A DNA stretch of 64,000 nt from Halopseudomonas phragmitis (GCF_002056295.1 NZ_CP020100.1:3743501-3807500), one strand, 5' to 3'; shown: positions 49,707 through 58,841, numbered from the stretch's first letter. Translations and numbers: made by a program. Notes: generated by a model not told the origin, from the sequence alone.

Positions 49707-50075
49707 TTAGTGGCTGATCATCCAGGGCCGGGCGGAGGGGAACATCTTTTCGCCGTTGGCGGTCCAGAACAGTTTTGATTTACCGAGTTTCTGATGCGCG
49801 CAGCCGCAGCCCTTGCCGTGCTTGTGCTCGTGCCGGGCCTGTTCTTCGGCGCGGTACTCGGGCGTGGACAGGATCGGGCTGTGCATGGCCTTTTCGTTGC
49901 GGTCCTTGGCCTTGCGTTCACTGTCGTCGACCTTGAACAGGTGGCTCGGTAGCAGGATCACCTTGGCTGACATCACGCCGCACTGCGGGCAGGGCTGCGG
50001 TTTGTCGAACTCGTCCATGGTGGCCAGGGCATGGAAAATTCCATGCTCCTGGCACTTGTAGTCATACAAAGGCAT
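49707..50075 (-). CDS. fmdB: FmdB-family zinc ribbon protein
   Basis: Protein of 122 aa beginning MPLYDYKCQEHG, the FmdB zinc-ribbon start, with likely metal ligands Cys8, His11, Cys29 and Cys32. A His/Cys-rich stretch (HEHKHGKGCGCAH) lies towards the C-terminus. FmdB was first named next to formamidase in Methylophilus and is thought to be regulatory. It follows fmdA by 6 bases, so it is the last gene of that unit. Confidence 0.85.
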   Translation of the reverse strand: MPLYDYKCQEHGIFHALATMDEFDKPQPCPQCGVMSAKVILLPSHLFKVDDSERKAKDRNEKAMHSPILSTPEYRAEEQARHEHKHGKGCGCAHQKLGKSKLFWTANGEKMFPSARPWMISH

Positions 50076-50081
50076 GGCGGC

Positions 50082-51314
50082 TTACTCCTTGTCTTTCGAC
50101 AGCGGTACGTCCATGCCGCCGGACACTTTGGTTTGCGGGCCGCTGGCGCTGGGGTTGATGTCGAAGTCGAAGATGCCGGTCGGCAGCCACAGGGTGGCGC
50201 AGGCGTTGGGTACGTCGACCACGCCGCTGATATGCCCTTCCACCGGGGCGCAGCCCAGCAGTGCGTAGGCCTGGGCGCGGCTGTAGCCAAACTTGGTCAG
50301 GTATTCGATGGCATTGAGGCAGGCCTGGCGGTAGGCGATATGCACGTCCAGGTAGTGCTGCTTGCCCTGCTCGTCGACCGAGATGCCTTCGAAGATGACG
50401 TAGTCGTCGTAGCGCGGCTTGATCGGGCTGGGTTTGAAGATCGGGTTCTTGATGCCGTACTTGGCTACGCCGTCCTTGATCAGGTTGACCCGCAGGTGAA
50501 TCCAGCCAGCCATTTCAATGGCGCCGCAGAAGGTGATTTCGCCGTCACCCTGGCTGAAGTGCAGATCGCCCACCGACAACCCGCCGCCCTTGACGTAGAC
50601 CGGGAAGTAGACCTTGGAGCCGCGCGACAGGTCCTTGATGTCGCAGTTGCCGCCATGCTCACGCGGCGGTACGGTGCGCGCGCCTTCGGCAGCGGCCTTG
50701 GCTTTGGCCTCGCCGCTCAGGCGGCCCATGTGCGCGGTTTCGGCATAAGGCAAGTTGGCCAGGCCGGGGACGCGTTCGGGGTCGGTTTCAAACAGTTCGG
50801 TTTCGCGCTTGTTCCACTCTTCGAGCATTTCCTTGGACGGCAGACAGCCGATCAGGCCGGGGTGGATCAGGCCGGCGAATTCGACATTCGGAATGTGCCG
50901 GGACTTGGTGAACATGCCGTTGAAGTCCCAGATGGATTTTTGCGCTTCGGGGAAGTGCTCGGTCAGGAAGCCGCCACCGTTCTGCTTGGAGAAGAAGCCG
51001 TTGAAGCCCCACTGACTTTCGTCGAAGGTGCCGATGTCGAGGATGTCGACTTCCAGCAGGTCACCCGGTTCGCAGCCTTCCACGCCAATCGGGCCGGACA
51101 GGAAGTGCACCTGGCTCAGGTCAACGTCACGCACGTCGTCGGCGCTGTCGTTGTTGGCGATCTGGCCGCCGGTCCAGTCGTAGCATTCAAGGATGAAGTC
51201 GTCGCCAGGCTTGACCGTGGCGACCATGGGAATGTCCGGGTGCCAGCGGTTGTGGACCATGTCGTTTTCGTAGGGCGACTTTTTCAGATCGATCTTGATG
51301 ATGGTGTCAGCCAT
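50082..51314 (-). CDS. fmdA: Formamidase
   Basis: Acetamidase/formamidase family enzyme of 410 aa that hydrolyses formamide to formate and ammonia. The FmdA pattern is clear: HNRWHPDIPMVATVKPGDDF, ECYDWTGGQIANNDSADDV, and CGAIEMAGWIHLRVNLIKDG. The start has CAGGAG upstream. It has its own promoter region carrying the palindrome shared with urtA, and is separated from the upstream ATPase gene by repeats, so it can be expressed on its own as well as with the amide cluster. Confidence 0.94.
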   Translation of the reverse strand: MADTIIKIDLKKSPYENDMVHNRWHPDIPMVATVKPGDDFILECYDWTGGQIANNDSADDVRDVDLSQVHFLSGPIGVEGCEPGDLLEVDILDIGTFDESQWGFNGFFSKQNGGGFLTEHFPEAQKSIWDFNGMFTKSRHIPNVEFAGLIHPGLIGCLPSKEMLEEWNKRETELFETDPERVPGLANLPYAETAHMGRLSGEAKAKAAAEGARTVPPREHGGNCDIKDLSRGSKVYFPVYVKGGGLSVGDLHFSQGDGEITFCGAIEMAGWIHLRVNLIKDGVAKYGIKNPIFKPSPIKPRYDDYVIFEGISVDEQGKQHYLDVHIAYRQACLNAIEYLTKFGYSRAQAYALLGCAPVEGHISGVVDVPNACATLWLPTGIFDFDINPSASGPQTKVSGGMDVPLSKDKE

Positions 51315-51386
51315 TGTCAGCTCCTGAGGGCAGATGGGGGTCGAAATGAACTACCGGGTCACTATCGCCAAGCGCTGGCCTGGCGA

Positions 51387-51428
51387 CCATTCGTGAAATG
51401 ACACCCCTGTCTACGTCATTTGACGTAG
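51387..51428 (-). promoter_or_regulatory. fmdA upstream regulatory site (7-2-7 palindrome)
   Basis: CTACGTCATTTGACGTAG (51411-51428) is a perfect palindrome with the 7-2-7 layout TACGTCA-TT-TGACGTA known for NarL/LuxR-family regulators. On the fmdA strand it is followed 11 bases later by ATTT-N2-CGAATGG (CCATTCG at 51387-51393 on the plus strand). The same two elements occur at identical spacing before urtA. It starts about 97 bases before the fmdA start codon. Confidence 0.75.
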
Positions 51429-51469
51429 ATGGTATGGGGAGGCTGATTCAGGGGTGGGGATGCCTTTGT

Positions 51470-51678
51470 GGATTGCCACGGCGCTGACGCGCCTCGCAAT
51501 GACGGGGTGGGGGGCGGTGGATTGCCGCGGCACTGCGTGCCTCGCAATGACGAGGTGGGGGGGCCGCGGCGGCGGATGACTGCCCCCTGCGCCTCGCAAT
51601 GACGCGGTGAGGGGGACGTTGCGCCGGGGCTGGCCCCTTCTCCGTCATCGCGAAGGCCGTAGGCCTGTGGCGATCCAG
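51470..51678. repeat. Cluster of dispersed palindromic repeats
   Basis: Copies at 51470-51503, 51519-51551 and about 51574-51603 (partial) in one orientation, and 51644-51678 in the other. Unit: GGATTGCC-GCGG-N(10-12)-CCTCGCAATGAC, itself able to fold. They fill the gap between the AmiB-like gene and the fmdA control region. Confidence 0.85.
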
Positions 51679-51680
51679 GG

Positions 51681-52718
51681 TTAGTCGGTGGGGAAGACTT
51701 TTAACTGTCCGTTCTGGTAGTCGGCGATGAACAGGCTGGCACTGGGGGTTTGCAACAGGGCGTGGGCGAGTCTTGGGGTGAGTATTTGGCGTACCTGGCG
51801 CGCCAGGTCGCGGGCGCCGTAGCGGCGGTCATAGCCCTGGCACAGGAAGTGGCGGGCGTTGGCGGTGAGGCGCAGTTCGGCCTGCTGTCTAGCCAGGCGG
51901 CGGGTCAGGCGTTGCAGTTCAATATCCAGCAATGGTTCGCTGAGGTCATCGTTCAGACGCTGGTACTGGACGATATGGTCGATGCGGTTGATGAACTCAG
52001 GGTCGAAGCGCTGACTCAGGGCCTGGTCAAGTATCTGCCGCTCCTGGGCGGTGCTTGGGCCAAGCCAGCGCCACCAGCCGGAGCGAAAGCGGCCGTGGTA
52101 GCGCGCCAGTTCAGCGGCACCGAGGTTGCTGGTGAGAAAGATCAGGCTGTTGCGAAAATCCAACGTGCGGTTGCCGGCCGGCAGGGTCAGTTGGCCGGCG
52201 TCGAGGACGTTGAGCAGGGTACGGATGACCTCGCTGCTGGCCTTTTCCAGTTCGTCGAGCAGGACAATGCCGGGCTTGCTGTAGCTGCCACGGATTTTGT
52301 CGGCATCGAACAGGGTGTGGCCTTCCTTGCTGCCGACGTAGCCGGGCGGCGCGCCCGTCAGTGCCGAGGCGTAGTGTTCCTGGCTGAGGGTATTCATGTC
52401 GATGCGGCACATGGCGTCCGGGCTGCCGTGCAGCGCCTCGGCCAGTACCCGCACGGTTTCGGTCTTGCCGACGCCGGTCGGGCCCATCAGCAGGCAGACG
52501 CCAAGCGGTCGCTGTTCCGGGGCCAGGTCGGCGCGGATGACCTGCAACAGGTCGCTGAGGGTGGCGAGGGCGGCGTCCTGGCCGATGATGCGCTGGTGCA
52601 GGAGTTGGCTGACCTGCTGCGGGTCGAAGGTAAAGCGGGTCTGGCGTAGGCCGGTTTTGCTCGGGCGCTGGGCCAGCAGGTCGCGGTTGGCGGCAAGGCG
52701 TTCGTTGGCGAAGGGCAT
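51681..52718 (-). CDS. AmiB-like AAA+ ATPase of the amidase operon
   Basis: Single-domain Clp-type AAA+ protein of 345 aa. Walker A GPTGVGKT (79-86), pore-like GAPPGYVGSKEG, Walker B VLLDELEKA, sensor LTSN and a C-terminal small domain with YDRRYGARDLARQV. It resembles the ClpB/ClpX core without the N-terminal domain and lacks an obvious ClpP-binding loop. In P. aeruginosa the second gene of the amidase operon, amiB, encodes a similar ATPase thought to act as a chaperone. It follows amiE here too. ATG 52718 is preferred over longer frames that run through the repeats. Confidence 0.85.
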   Translation of the reverse strand: MPFANERLAANRDLLAQRPSKTGLRQTRFTFDPQQVSQLLHQRIIGQDAALATLSDLLQVIRADLAPEQRPLGVCLLMGPTGVGKTETVRVLAEALHGSPDAMCRIDMNTLSQEHYASALTGAPPGYVGSKEGHTLFDADKIRGSYSKPGIVLLDELEKASSEVIRTLLNVLDAGQLTLPAGNRTLDFRNSLIFLTSNLGAAELARYHGRFRSGWWRWLGPSTAQERQILDQALSQRFDPEFINRIDHIVQYQRLNDDLSEPLLDIELQRLTRRLARQQAELRLTANARHFLCQGYDRRYGARDLARQVRQILTPRLAHALLQTPSASLFIADYQNGQLKVFPTD

Positions 52719-52762
52719 GGACCTGTCCTTGTCTGTGGTAGTGAATAGATTGCCGTGTCGGT

Positions 52763-52869
52763 GGATTGCCACGGCACTGCGTGCCTCGCAATGACGGGGG
52801 TGGGGGTGTTACACCGGTACTTGACTCCCCCCTCCCCGTCATCGCGAGGCCGTAGGCCGTGGCGATCCA
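52763..52869. repeat. Inverted pair of dispersed repeats between amiE and ATPase gene
   Basis: Copies at 52763-52795 and 52838-52869 in opposite orientation. In the transcript they could form a long hairpin, which may lower or protect message between the two genes. Confidence 0.8.
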
Positions 52870-52879
52870 TGCCGGCAAC

Positions 52880-53926
52880 TCAGCCCCAGGCACCCCTCTC
52901 CTTGCCGGCCACTGGCAGTTCACCTACCGGGCAGTCGGCCACGCCTATGGTGCTGCGGGTCATGGCTTCGACCTGGTCGCGGGCTTTTTCTGCGTCCATG
53001 ACCCAGGTGCGGTAGAAGTCGAACGGGCAGTCAGCCACGCCGCGGTCCCCATCGCCGGAGTTAAACACGCCGGTGTAGCCACGGTGCAGCAACTTGAACA
53101 GGTGGTTCTGCGACTGGTCGTTGGCGCGCGCGTCGCGGATCTGGCTGACCGACAGCTGGGCGTACTGCACGCCCATATCTTCCTCGCCGCATTCGCCCAG
53201 GGTGCGGCCGTCGAAGCCGATGATCGCTGAGTGGCCGAAGTAGGAATACACGCCGTCAAAACCGGTGGCGTTGGCCACGGCGACGTAACAGTTGTTGGCC
53301 CAGGCCATGCTCTTGGCCATCATGATCTGCTGTTCCTTGGCCGGGTACATGTAGCCCTGACAACGGACGATCAGTTCGGCACCCTTCATCGCGCAGTCGC
53401 GCCAGATTTCCGGGTAGTTGCCGTCGTCGCAGATGATCAGGCTGATTTTCAGGCCCTTGGGGCCTTCGCTGACGTAGGTAGTATCGCCGGGGTACCAGCC
53501 TTCGATCGGGCACCAGGGGATGCACTTGCGGTACTTCTGGACGATCTCGCCGTCGCTGTTGATCAGCACCAGGGTGTTGTACGGCGCCTTGTGCGGGTGC
53601 TGTTCGTGGCGTTCGCCGGTGAGCGAAAACACGCCCCAGGTGTTGGCGTCGCGGCAGGCCTGGCTGAAGATCGCGGTTTCATCACCGGGGATGCTGGCGG
53701 CGGTGGCCATCATCTCGTCGTTGTCATACATAATCCCCATGGTGCTGTATTCGGGGAAGATCACCAGGTCCATGCCGGGCAGGCCCTGCTTCATGCCGCG
53801 AATCATGTCGGCAATCTTGTGCGCATTCTCAAGCACCTGCCCGCGAGTGTGCAGGCGCGGCATCTTGTAGTTCACCACGGCAACGCCGACGGTGTCCTTG
53901 CTGCTGGAAATGTCACCATGACGCAT
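52880..53926 (-). CDS. amiE: Aliphatic amidase
   Basis: Nitrilase-superfamily amidase of 348 aa that hydrolyses short aliphatic amides (acetamide, propionamide) to acid and ammonia. The Glu-Lys-Cys triad is Glu59 (VIFPEYS), Lys near 134 (YRKCIPWCP) and Cys near 166 (ICDDGNYPE). The N-terminus [27 protein letters not shown] is very like P. aeruginosa AmiE. AAGGAG lies before the start. It is 27 bases after urtE, in line with the transporter operon. Confidence 0.95.
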   Translation of the reverse strand: MRHGDISSSKDTVGVAVVNYKMPRLHTRGQVLENAHKIADMIRGMKQGLPGMDLVIFPEYSTMGIMYDNDEMMATAASIPGDETAIFSQACRDANTWGVFSLTGERHEQHPHKAPYNTLVLINSDGEIVQKYRKCIPWCPIEGWYPGDTTYVSEGPKGLKISLIICDDGNYPEIWRDCAMKGAELIVRCQGYMYPAKEQQIMMAKSMAWANNCYVAVANATGFDGVYSYFGHSAIIGFDGRTLGECGEEDMGVQYAQLSVSQIRDARANDQSQNHLFKLLHRGYTGVFNSGDGDRGVADCPFDFYRTWVMDAEKARDQVEAMTRSTIGVADCPVGELPVAGKERGAWG

Positions 53927-53953
53927 GGCGGACTCCTTATCGCTGATTGATGG

Positions 53954-54643
53954 TCAGACGGCCAGGTAGGAAGCGATCTTGGCTTCGTCGACGCTGGCTC
54001 TGAGTTCTTCATGGACGATCTCGCCCTTTTCGATCACCAGAATGCGGTCGGCAATATCGAGGGCGAACTTGAGCACCTGTTCGGAGACGATGATCGACAG
54101 GCCACGCTGATCGCGGATGGTTTTCAGGGTGCGGGCCATGTCGCTGATGATCGACGGCTGGATGCCTTCAGTCGGCTCGTCGAGCAGCAGTAGTTTGGGG
54201 TCGCTGGCCAGGGCGCGGGCAATTGCCAGTTGCTGCTGCTGACCACCGGAGAGGTTGCCGCCGCGCCGTGAGCGCATTTCCAACAGCACCGGGAACAGCT
54301 CGTAGAGATCGTCCGGCACGCTGCGCCGACCGGTCACGGTCAGACCTGTTTCGATGTTTTCCTTGACTGTCATGGTCGAGAAGATCATCCGCCCCTGGGG
54401 TACATAGGCCAGCCCGGCCTTGACTCGCTGGTGGCTTTTCAGGCCGGCGACTTCGCGCTCATCCAGGGTCACGCTGCCGCCCTGGCTCGGGATCACACCC
54501 ATCAACGACTTCATCAGCGTGGTCTTGCCCATGCCGTTGCGGCCCATGATGGCGACGATTTCATTCTTGCCGACGCTGAAATTGAGATTGCGCAGGATCT
54601 GGCTCTGCCCGTAGGCCACGCTGTAATCGGATACGTTCAACAT
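53954..54643 (-). CDS. urtE: ABC transporter ATP-binding protein UrtE
   Basis: Second ATPase of a branched-chain-amino-acid/urea type ABC importer, LivF/UrtE family, 229 aa. Walker A GRNGMGKTT, signature LSGGQQQQLAIARAL and Walker B LLLLDEPTEGIQPS. ATG 54643 has AGAGGG 6 bases upstream; a longer TTG start is rejected. It begins 12 bases after urtD. Confidence 0.92.
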   Translation of the reverse strand: MLNVSDYSVAYGQSQILRNLNFSVGKNEIVAIMGRNGMGKTTLMKSLMGVIPSQGGSVTLDEREVAGLKSHQRVKAGLAYVPQGRMIFSTMTVKENIETGLTVTGRRSVPDDLYELFPVLLEMRSRRGGNLSGGQQQQLAIARALASDPKLLLLDEPTEGIQPSIISDMARTLKTIRDQRGLSIIVSEQVLKFALDIADRILVIEKGEIVHEELRASVDEAKIASYLAV

Positions 54644-54654
54644 GTTCTGCCCTC

Positions 54655-55407
54655 TCAATGGCCCAGATAGACTTCGATGACCTTGGGGTCGGCCTTGACC
54701 TTCTCCGGCGAACCCTCGGCCAGAATGCGGCCCTGGTGCAGCACTGTGACCTTGTCGGCGATTTCCGCCACGAACTGCATGTCGTGCTCGATCACGATCA
54801 TGGTGTGTTCCTTGGCGATCTCACGCAGCAGCACGGCGGTCTGCCGGCGTTCGTTGACCGACATGCCGGCCACTGGCTCATCGAGCATCAGCAGTTCGGG
54901 TTTCTGGATCAGCAGCATGCCAATCTCCAGCCACTGTTTCTGGCCATGACTGAGCAGGTCGGCCTGGGTGTGCAGATGCTCGGAGAGGAAAATCCGCCCG
55001 GCGATTTCCTCGATGCGCGCTACCACCTCGGCGCTGCGCTTGAAGGCCAGGCTGCCGAACACCCCACGCCCGCTGGGGTAGGAGATTTCCAGGTTCTCGA
55101 ACACGGTCAGGTCCGGGTAGATCGAGGGGTTCTGAAACTTGCGCCCGACCCCGGCCTTGACGATCTGGTGCTCCTTGAGCCGGGTCAGTTCACGGTTGCG
55201 AAAGCGGATCGAACCGTCAGTGGCCTTGGTACGGCCACAGATCAGATCCAGCACTGTGGTCTTGCCGGCGCCATTGGGGCCGATGATCACGCGGATCTCG
55301 TTCTGGTCGACATAGAAGCTCAGGTCGTTGACTGCCTTAAAGCCGTCGAACGAGACCGTGAGCCCCTCCACGGCGAGGATGAAATCGGTATTGGATCCCT
55401 GGCTCAT
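54655..55407 (-). CDS. urtD: ABC transporter ATP-binding protein UrtD
   Basis: LivG/UrtD-type ATPase of 250 aa. Walker A GPNGAGKTT, signature LSHGQKQWLEIGMLL, typical of UrtD because the motif has SHGQ rather than SGGQ, and Walker B MLDEPVAGMS. Its start overlaps the urtC stop by 4 bases. Confidence 0.93.
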   Translation of the reverse strand: MSQGSNTDFILAVEGLTVSFDGFKAVNDLSFYVDQNEIRVIIGPNGAGKTTVLDLICGRTKATDGSIRFRNRELTRLKEHQIVKAGVGRKFQNPSIYPDLTVFENLEISYPSGRGVFGSLAFKRSAEVVARIEEIAGRIFLSEHLHTQADLLSHGQKQWLEIGMLLIQKPELLMLDEPVAGMSVNERRQTAVLLREIAKEHTMIVIEHDMQFVAEIADKVTVLHQGRILAEGSPEKVKADPKVIEVYLGH

Positions 55408-56561
55408 GAGCTGGCTCCCTGGCTGCTGGGTTGAAGGACGTCAATGCGCGGCTCGCCCGGCTTGCCGAACAGGCGATCAAGCAGCCGGTCGACATGCGGC
55501 GCCACCCAGTTGGCGTACAGGCCGGCAATGCCATTGGGCAGCGCCAGCACTACGCCGATGAAGATCAGGCCCATGGCGAACAGCCACAGATCCGGGAAGC
55601 TCTCGCCGAACAGGGTCTTGGCCACGCTGACCAGCAGCACGCCGTAGACCGCGCCGATGATCGACAACCGGCCACCGACGGCGCAGAAGATCACCATCTC
55701 AATCGATGGCACTACCCCGACGAAGCTCGGCGACATGAAGCCTTCCTGCAGGGTGAACATGGCCCCGCCGATGCCAGCAAAGGCGGCGCCGACGCAGAAC
55801 ACGAAGACCTTGAAGTTGGCGATGTCGTAACCGGAAAAGCGCACCCGGTCCTCCTGCCCGCGCATTGCCACCAGAATCCGTCCGGTCTTGCTGCGGCGGA
55901 TGTACTGGGCGACCAGCAGGCAGACGAACAGCAGCGCCACGCAGACGAAGTAGAGAATGTAGCTGGCCTCGTCGGTGTGGATGTTCCAACCCTTGAGCGT
56001 GCGCAGATCGGTGATGCCATTGACCCCGCCAGTCAGACCCTGCTGGCCGATGATCAGGATGGTCAGAATCGCGGCGATCGACTGGGTGATGATGGCGAAG
56101 TACACCCCACCGACCCGGCGCTTGAACATCGCTACGCCGATCAGGTAGGCGACGATGCTCGGCACCACGACCACCGCGATGATGGCGAAGGTCAGGCTGT
56201 AGAAGGGTTCCCAGAACCACGGCAGTTCGGTGATGCGGTTCCAGTCCATGAAATCCGGGATACCCGGAGTGGTCTGGATCGCGGTGTTTTCCGGGGTCGA
56301 GGCCTCGAGCTTGAGGTACATGGCCAGGGCGTAGCCGCCCAGACCGTAGAACACCCCCTGCCCCAGGCTAAGGATGCCGCCGTAGCCCCAGCACAGCACC
56401 AGGCCAACGGCGACGAAGGCAAAGCTGAGGAACTTGCCGACCTGATTCAGACGCATCACGTCCAGCGCCAGCGGCAGCGCCACCAGCAGCACCAGCGCCA
56501 GCACCAGAAACGACAGCAGATCCTGGCGCGGCATGAACTCCTTGAAGGATGAGAATGGCAT
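55404..56561 (-). CDS. urtC: ABC transporter permease UrtC
   Basis: Inner-membrane permease of 385 aa with about ten helices, LivM/UrtC family. CWGYGGILSLGQGVFYGLGGYALAMYL is the family core motif. GGAG precedes the ATG. Partner of UrtB in a heterodimeric channel. The long helix-rich N-terminus matches UrtC length. Confidence 0.93.
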   Translation of the reverse strand: MPFSSFKEFMPRQDLLSFLVLALVLLVALPLALDVMRLNQVGKFLSFAFVAVGLVLCWGYGGILSLGQGVFYGLGGYALAMYLKLEASTPENTAIQTTPGIPDFMDWNRITELPWFWEPFYSLTFAIIAVVVVPSIVAYLIGVAMFKRRVGGVYFAIITQSIAAILTILIIGQQGLTGGVNGITDLRTLKGWNIHTDEASYILYFVCVALLFVCLLVAQYIRRSKTGRILVAMRGQEDRVRFSGYDIANFKVFVFCVGAAFAGIGGAMFTLQEGFMSPSFVGVVPSIEMVIFCAVGGRLSIIGAVYGVLLVSVAKTLFGESFPDLWLFAMGLIFIGVVLALPNGIAGLYANWVAPHVDRLLDRLFGKPGEPRIDVLQPSSQGASS

Positions 56562-56573
56562 GACGGGCTCCTC

Positions 56574-57500
56574 CTAGCGGCGCACTTTGAGACTGAACAA
56601 CCCCTGGGGGCGGAACATCAGGATGATCACCACCACCAGCAGGGTCAGAACCTTGGCCATCGAACCGCCCATGAAGAACTCCATGATCGATTGTGACTGC
56701 GAGATGCTGAATGCCGAGGCGACCGTGCCAAACAGGCTGCCGGCGCCGCCGAACACCACCACCAGGAAGGTGTCGACGATGTACAGCTGGCCAGAGCTGG
56801 GGCCAGTGGAACCGATCATGGTGAAGGCACTGCCGGCGACCCCGGCAATGCCGCAACCCAGGGCGAAGGTCAGGCGGTCCACCCGGGCCGTGTTGATGCC
56901 CACAGCGCCCGCCATGTCGCGGTTCTGCACCACGGCGCGCACCTGCTTGCCCCAGCGCGAGCGGTACATCAGCACCGCCACGGTGACTGTGGCCAGCACC
57001 GCCAGGGCCATGACGAACAGGCCGTTGATCGGCACCTCGATCATGTCGGTGAGCTGGTAGGAACCCATCAGCCAGTCGGGAATCACCACCCCGACCTCAC
57101 GGGCGCCGAAGATCGAGCGGTAGGCCTGCTGCAGAATCAGGCTCAGGCCCCAGGTGGCCAGCAGAGTGTCCAGCGGGCGATGGTAGAGAAAGCGGATCAG
57201 TCCCCATTCGACGATCACCCCGAGCAGCGCCGCAGCGAAAAAGGCGAGGACGATGGCGAACAGGAAGTAGGAGCCGAACAGCTCGGGAAAGTGGTTGGCG
57301 AACAGGTTCGAGGTCATGTAGGTGACATAGGCACCGAGGATCATGAACTCACCATGCGCCATATTGATGACCCCCATCTGGCCGAAAATGATGGCCAGGC
57401 CCAGGGCCATAAGAACGAACACCGCGAACAGGATCAGACCGGCAAAACCCTGCATGGCAAAGATCGCGGTCAGCTCGGCGGCAGAGAAGTCAGAGAACAT
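56574..57500 (-). CDS. urtB: ABC transporter permease UrtB
   Basis: Inner-membrane permease of 308 aa with about eight helices, LivH/UrtB family. GQMGVINMAHGEFMILGAYVTYM is the family hallmark. It lacks the long periplasmic N-terminal extension of some UrtB proteins. GGAGGAAGG lies before the ATG. A hairpin separates it from urtA. Confidence 0.93.
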   Translation of the reverse strand: MFSDFSAAELTAIFAMQGFAGLILFAVFVLMALGLAIIFGQMGVINMAHGEFMILGAYVTYMTSNLFANHFPELFGSYFLFAIVLAFFAAALLGVIVEWGLIRFLYHRPLDTLLATWGLSLILQQAYRSIFGAREVGVVIPDWLMGSYQLTDMIEVPINGLFVMALAVLATVTVAVLMYRSRWGKQVRAVVQNRDMAGAVGINTARVDRLTFALGCGIAGVAGSAFTMIGSTGPSSGQLYIVDTFLVVVFGGAGSLFGTVASAFSISQSQSIMEFFMGGSMAKVLTLLVVVIILMFRPQGLFSLKVRR

Positions 57501-57544
57501 GGTCCTTCCTCCGGCAGATGGACAGGCAAACCAGGCAAAACGGT

Positions 57545-57568
57545 CCCGCCGGCCGACTGGCCGGCGGG
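57545..57568 (-). terminator. Hairpin between urtA and urtB
   Basis: Perfect 10-bp stem CCCGCCGGCC/GGCCGGCGGG with a 4-base loop, 10 bases after the urtA stop. On the transcript strand a TTTT follows four bases later, so it may act as a leaky terminator or as a 3' stabiliser, giving more binding protein than permease. Confidence 0.6.
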
Positions 57569-57578
57569 GTATACAGGC

Positions 57579-58841
57579 TTACTGGTAACCGGCCGGGAAC
57601 GGATCGGGTTCCATCAGCTCTTCGGTCTCGTAGACCACCTTGAACTGGCCGTCACGCTGGGCGTGGCCGATGCGGGTCTTGGACCACAGGTGGTGGTTTT
57701 CGTGGATGCGTACATAACCTTCCGGTGCGGTGGTCAGCTCGATGCCCGGCGAGGCTTCGCGCACGCGGTCAACATCGAACGAGCCGGCCTTCTCCACGGC
57801 GGCCTTCCACAGCCAGGGGCCGAGATAGGCGGCCTGGGTGACGTCGCCGATCACCGCATCAGCACCCCAGCGGGCCTTGAAGGCTTCGACGAAAGCCTGG
57901 TTGTTTTCATTCGGCAGGCTCTGGAAGTACTTCATCGAGGCATAGGCACCCTCGATGTTGTCACCGCCGATACCGAGAATTTCATCCTCGGTGACCGAGA
58001 TGGTCAGCAGGGTGAAGTCTTCCTTGGTCATGTCCAGACCCGCGGCCTTGAGCTGGCGGTAGAAGGCCACGTTGGAGCCACCAACCACTGAGGCGAAGAT
58101 CACGTCCGGCTTGCGCAGGCGGATGCGGTTGATCACCGAGTTGAAGCTGGTGTGGCCGAGCGGGAAGTAGTCCTCACCGACCACCTGGCCACCCAGGTGC
58201 TGCTCGATGTGGGTACGGGCGATCTTGTTCGAGGTGCGTGGCCAGATGTAGTCCGAGCCGATCAGGTAGAAGGTCTTGGCACCCTTGTCTTCAGACACCC
58301 AGTCAAGCCCGGCGAGAATCTGCTGAGTGGCTTCCTGGCCGGTGTAGATCACGTTGGGCGACTGCTCCAGCCCCTCGTAGAAGGTCGGGTAATAGAGCAT
58401 GCCGTTGTTGCGCTCAAAGATCGGCAGTACCGCCTTGCGCGAGGCCGAAGTCCAGCAGCCAAACACCGCTGCCACCTTGTCCTGGCGCAGCAGCTTGTTG
58501 GCGCGGTCGGCGAAGGTCGGCCAGTCACTGGCGCCGTCTTCCTGAACGTATTCGATCTGCCGTCCGAGTACCCCGCCCATGGCGTTGATCTGCTCGATGG
58601 CGAGAATCTCGGCCTGCACCGAGCCCTCTTCACTGATCGCCATGGTGCCGGTGATCGAATGCAGGATGCCGACCTTGACGGTGTTGTCGGTCACCGCCAG
58701 GCCAGTGGTGTTGACCTCAGCGGTGCTCGGGTTGGCCGTGGCGGTCAGGCTGATGCCGGACAGCAGCACGGCGGCGGACATGGCCGCGATCGAACGCGCC
58801 AGAAAACTGCGGCGGGACAGCTTGGGTTTGGAGTGCTCCAT
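57579..58841 (-). CDS. urtA: Substrate-binding protein UrtA (urea/short-amide ABC transporter)
   Basis: Periplasmic binding protein of 420 aa, UrtA family, related to AmiC of the amidase system. N-terminus has a twin-arginine-like signal (SRRSFLA then a hydrophobic stretch to about residue 36). The mature start VKVGILHSITGTMAISE and the YYPTFYEGLEQSPNVIYTG segment are typical of UrtA. GAGGAA precedes the ATG. First gene of the transporter-amidase operon. With no urease nearby and two amidases downstream, amides may be the main ligand. Confidence 0.93.
   Translation of the reverse strand: MEHSKPKLSRRSFLARSIAAMSAAVLLSGISLTATANPSTAEVNTTGLAVTDNTVKVGILHSITGTMAISEEGSVQAEILAIEQINAMGGVLGRQIEYVQEDGASDWPTFADRANKLLRQDKVAAVFGCWTSASRKAVLPIFERNNGMLYYPTFYEGLEQSPNVIYTGQEATQQILAGLDWVSEDKGAKTFYLIGSDYIWPRTSNKIARTHIEQHLGGQVVGEDYFPLGHTSFNSVINRIRLRKPDVIFASVVGGSNVAFYRQLKAAGLDMTKEDFTLLTISVTEDEILGIGGDNIEGAYASMKYFQSLPNENNQAFVEAFKARWGADAVIGDVTQAAYLGPWLWKAAVEKAGSFDVDRVREASPGIELTTAPEGYVRIHENHHLWSKTRIGHAQRDGQFKVVYETEELMEPDPFPAGYQ

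Noticed and set aside
50031-51401. 456-codon plus-strand frame opposite fmdA
   Set aside because: High-GC shadow of the formamidase gene; the sequence is Val/Asp/Gly-rich with no family pattern, while fmdA on the other strand is unmistakable.
51470-51678. Possible CRISPR array
   Set aside because: Units are in both orientations, spacing is irregular, each unit is internally palindromic, and no cas genes are present; it is a REP-type repeat cluster. The same holds for 59070-59281.
55431-56552. 373-codon plus-strand frame opposite urtC
   Set aside because: Antisense shadow rich in Asp/His/Gln; urtC has clear membrane helices and family motifs.
49707-58841. Urease-associated urea uptake operon
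   Set aside because: No urease structural or accessory genes are in the window; the enzymes present are amidases.
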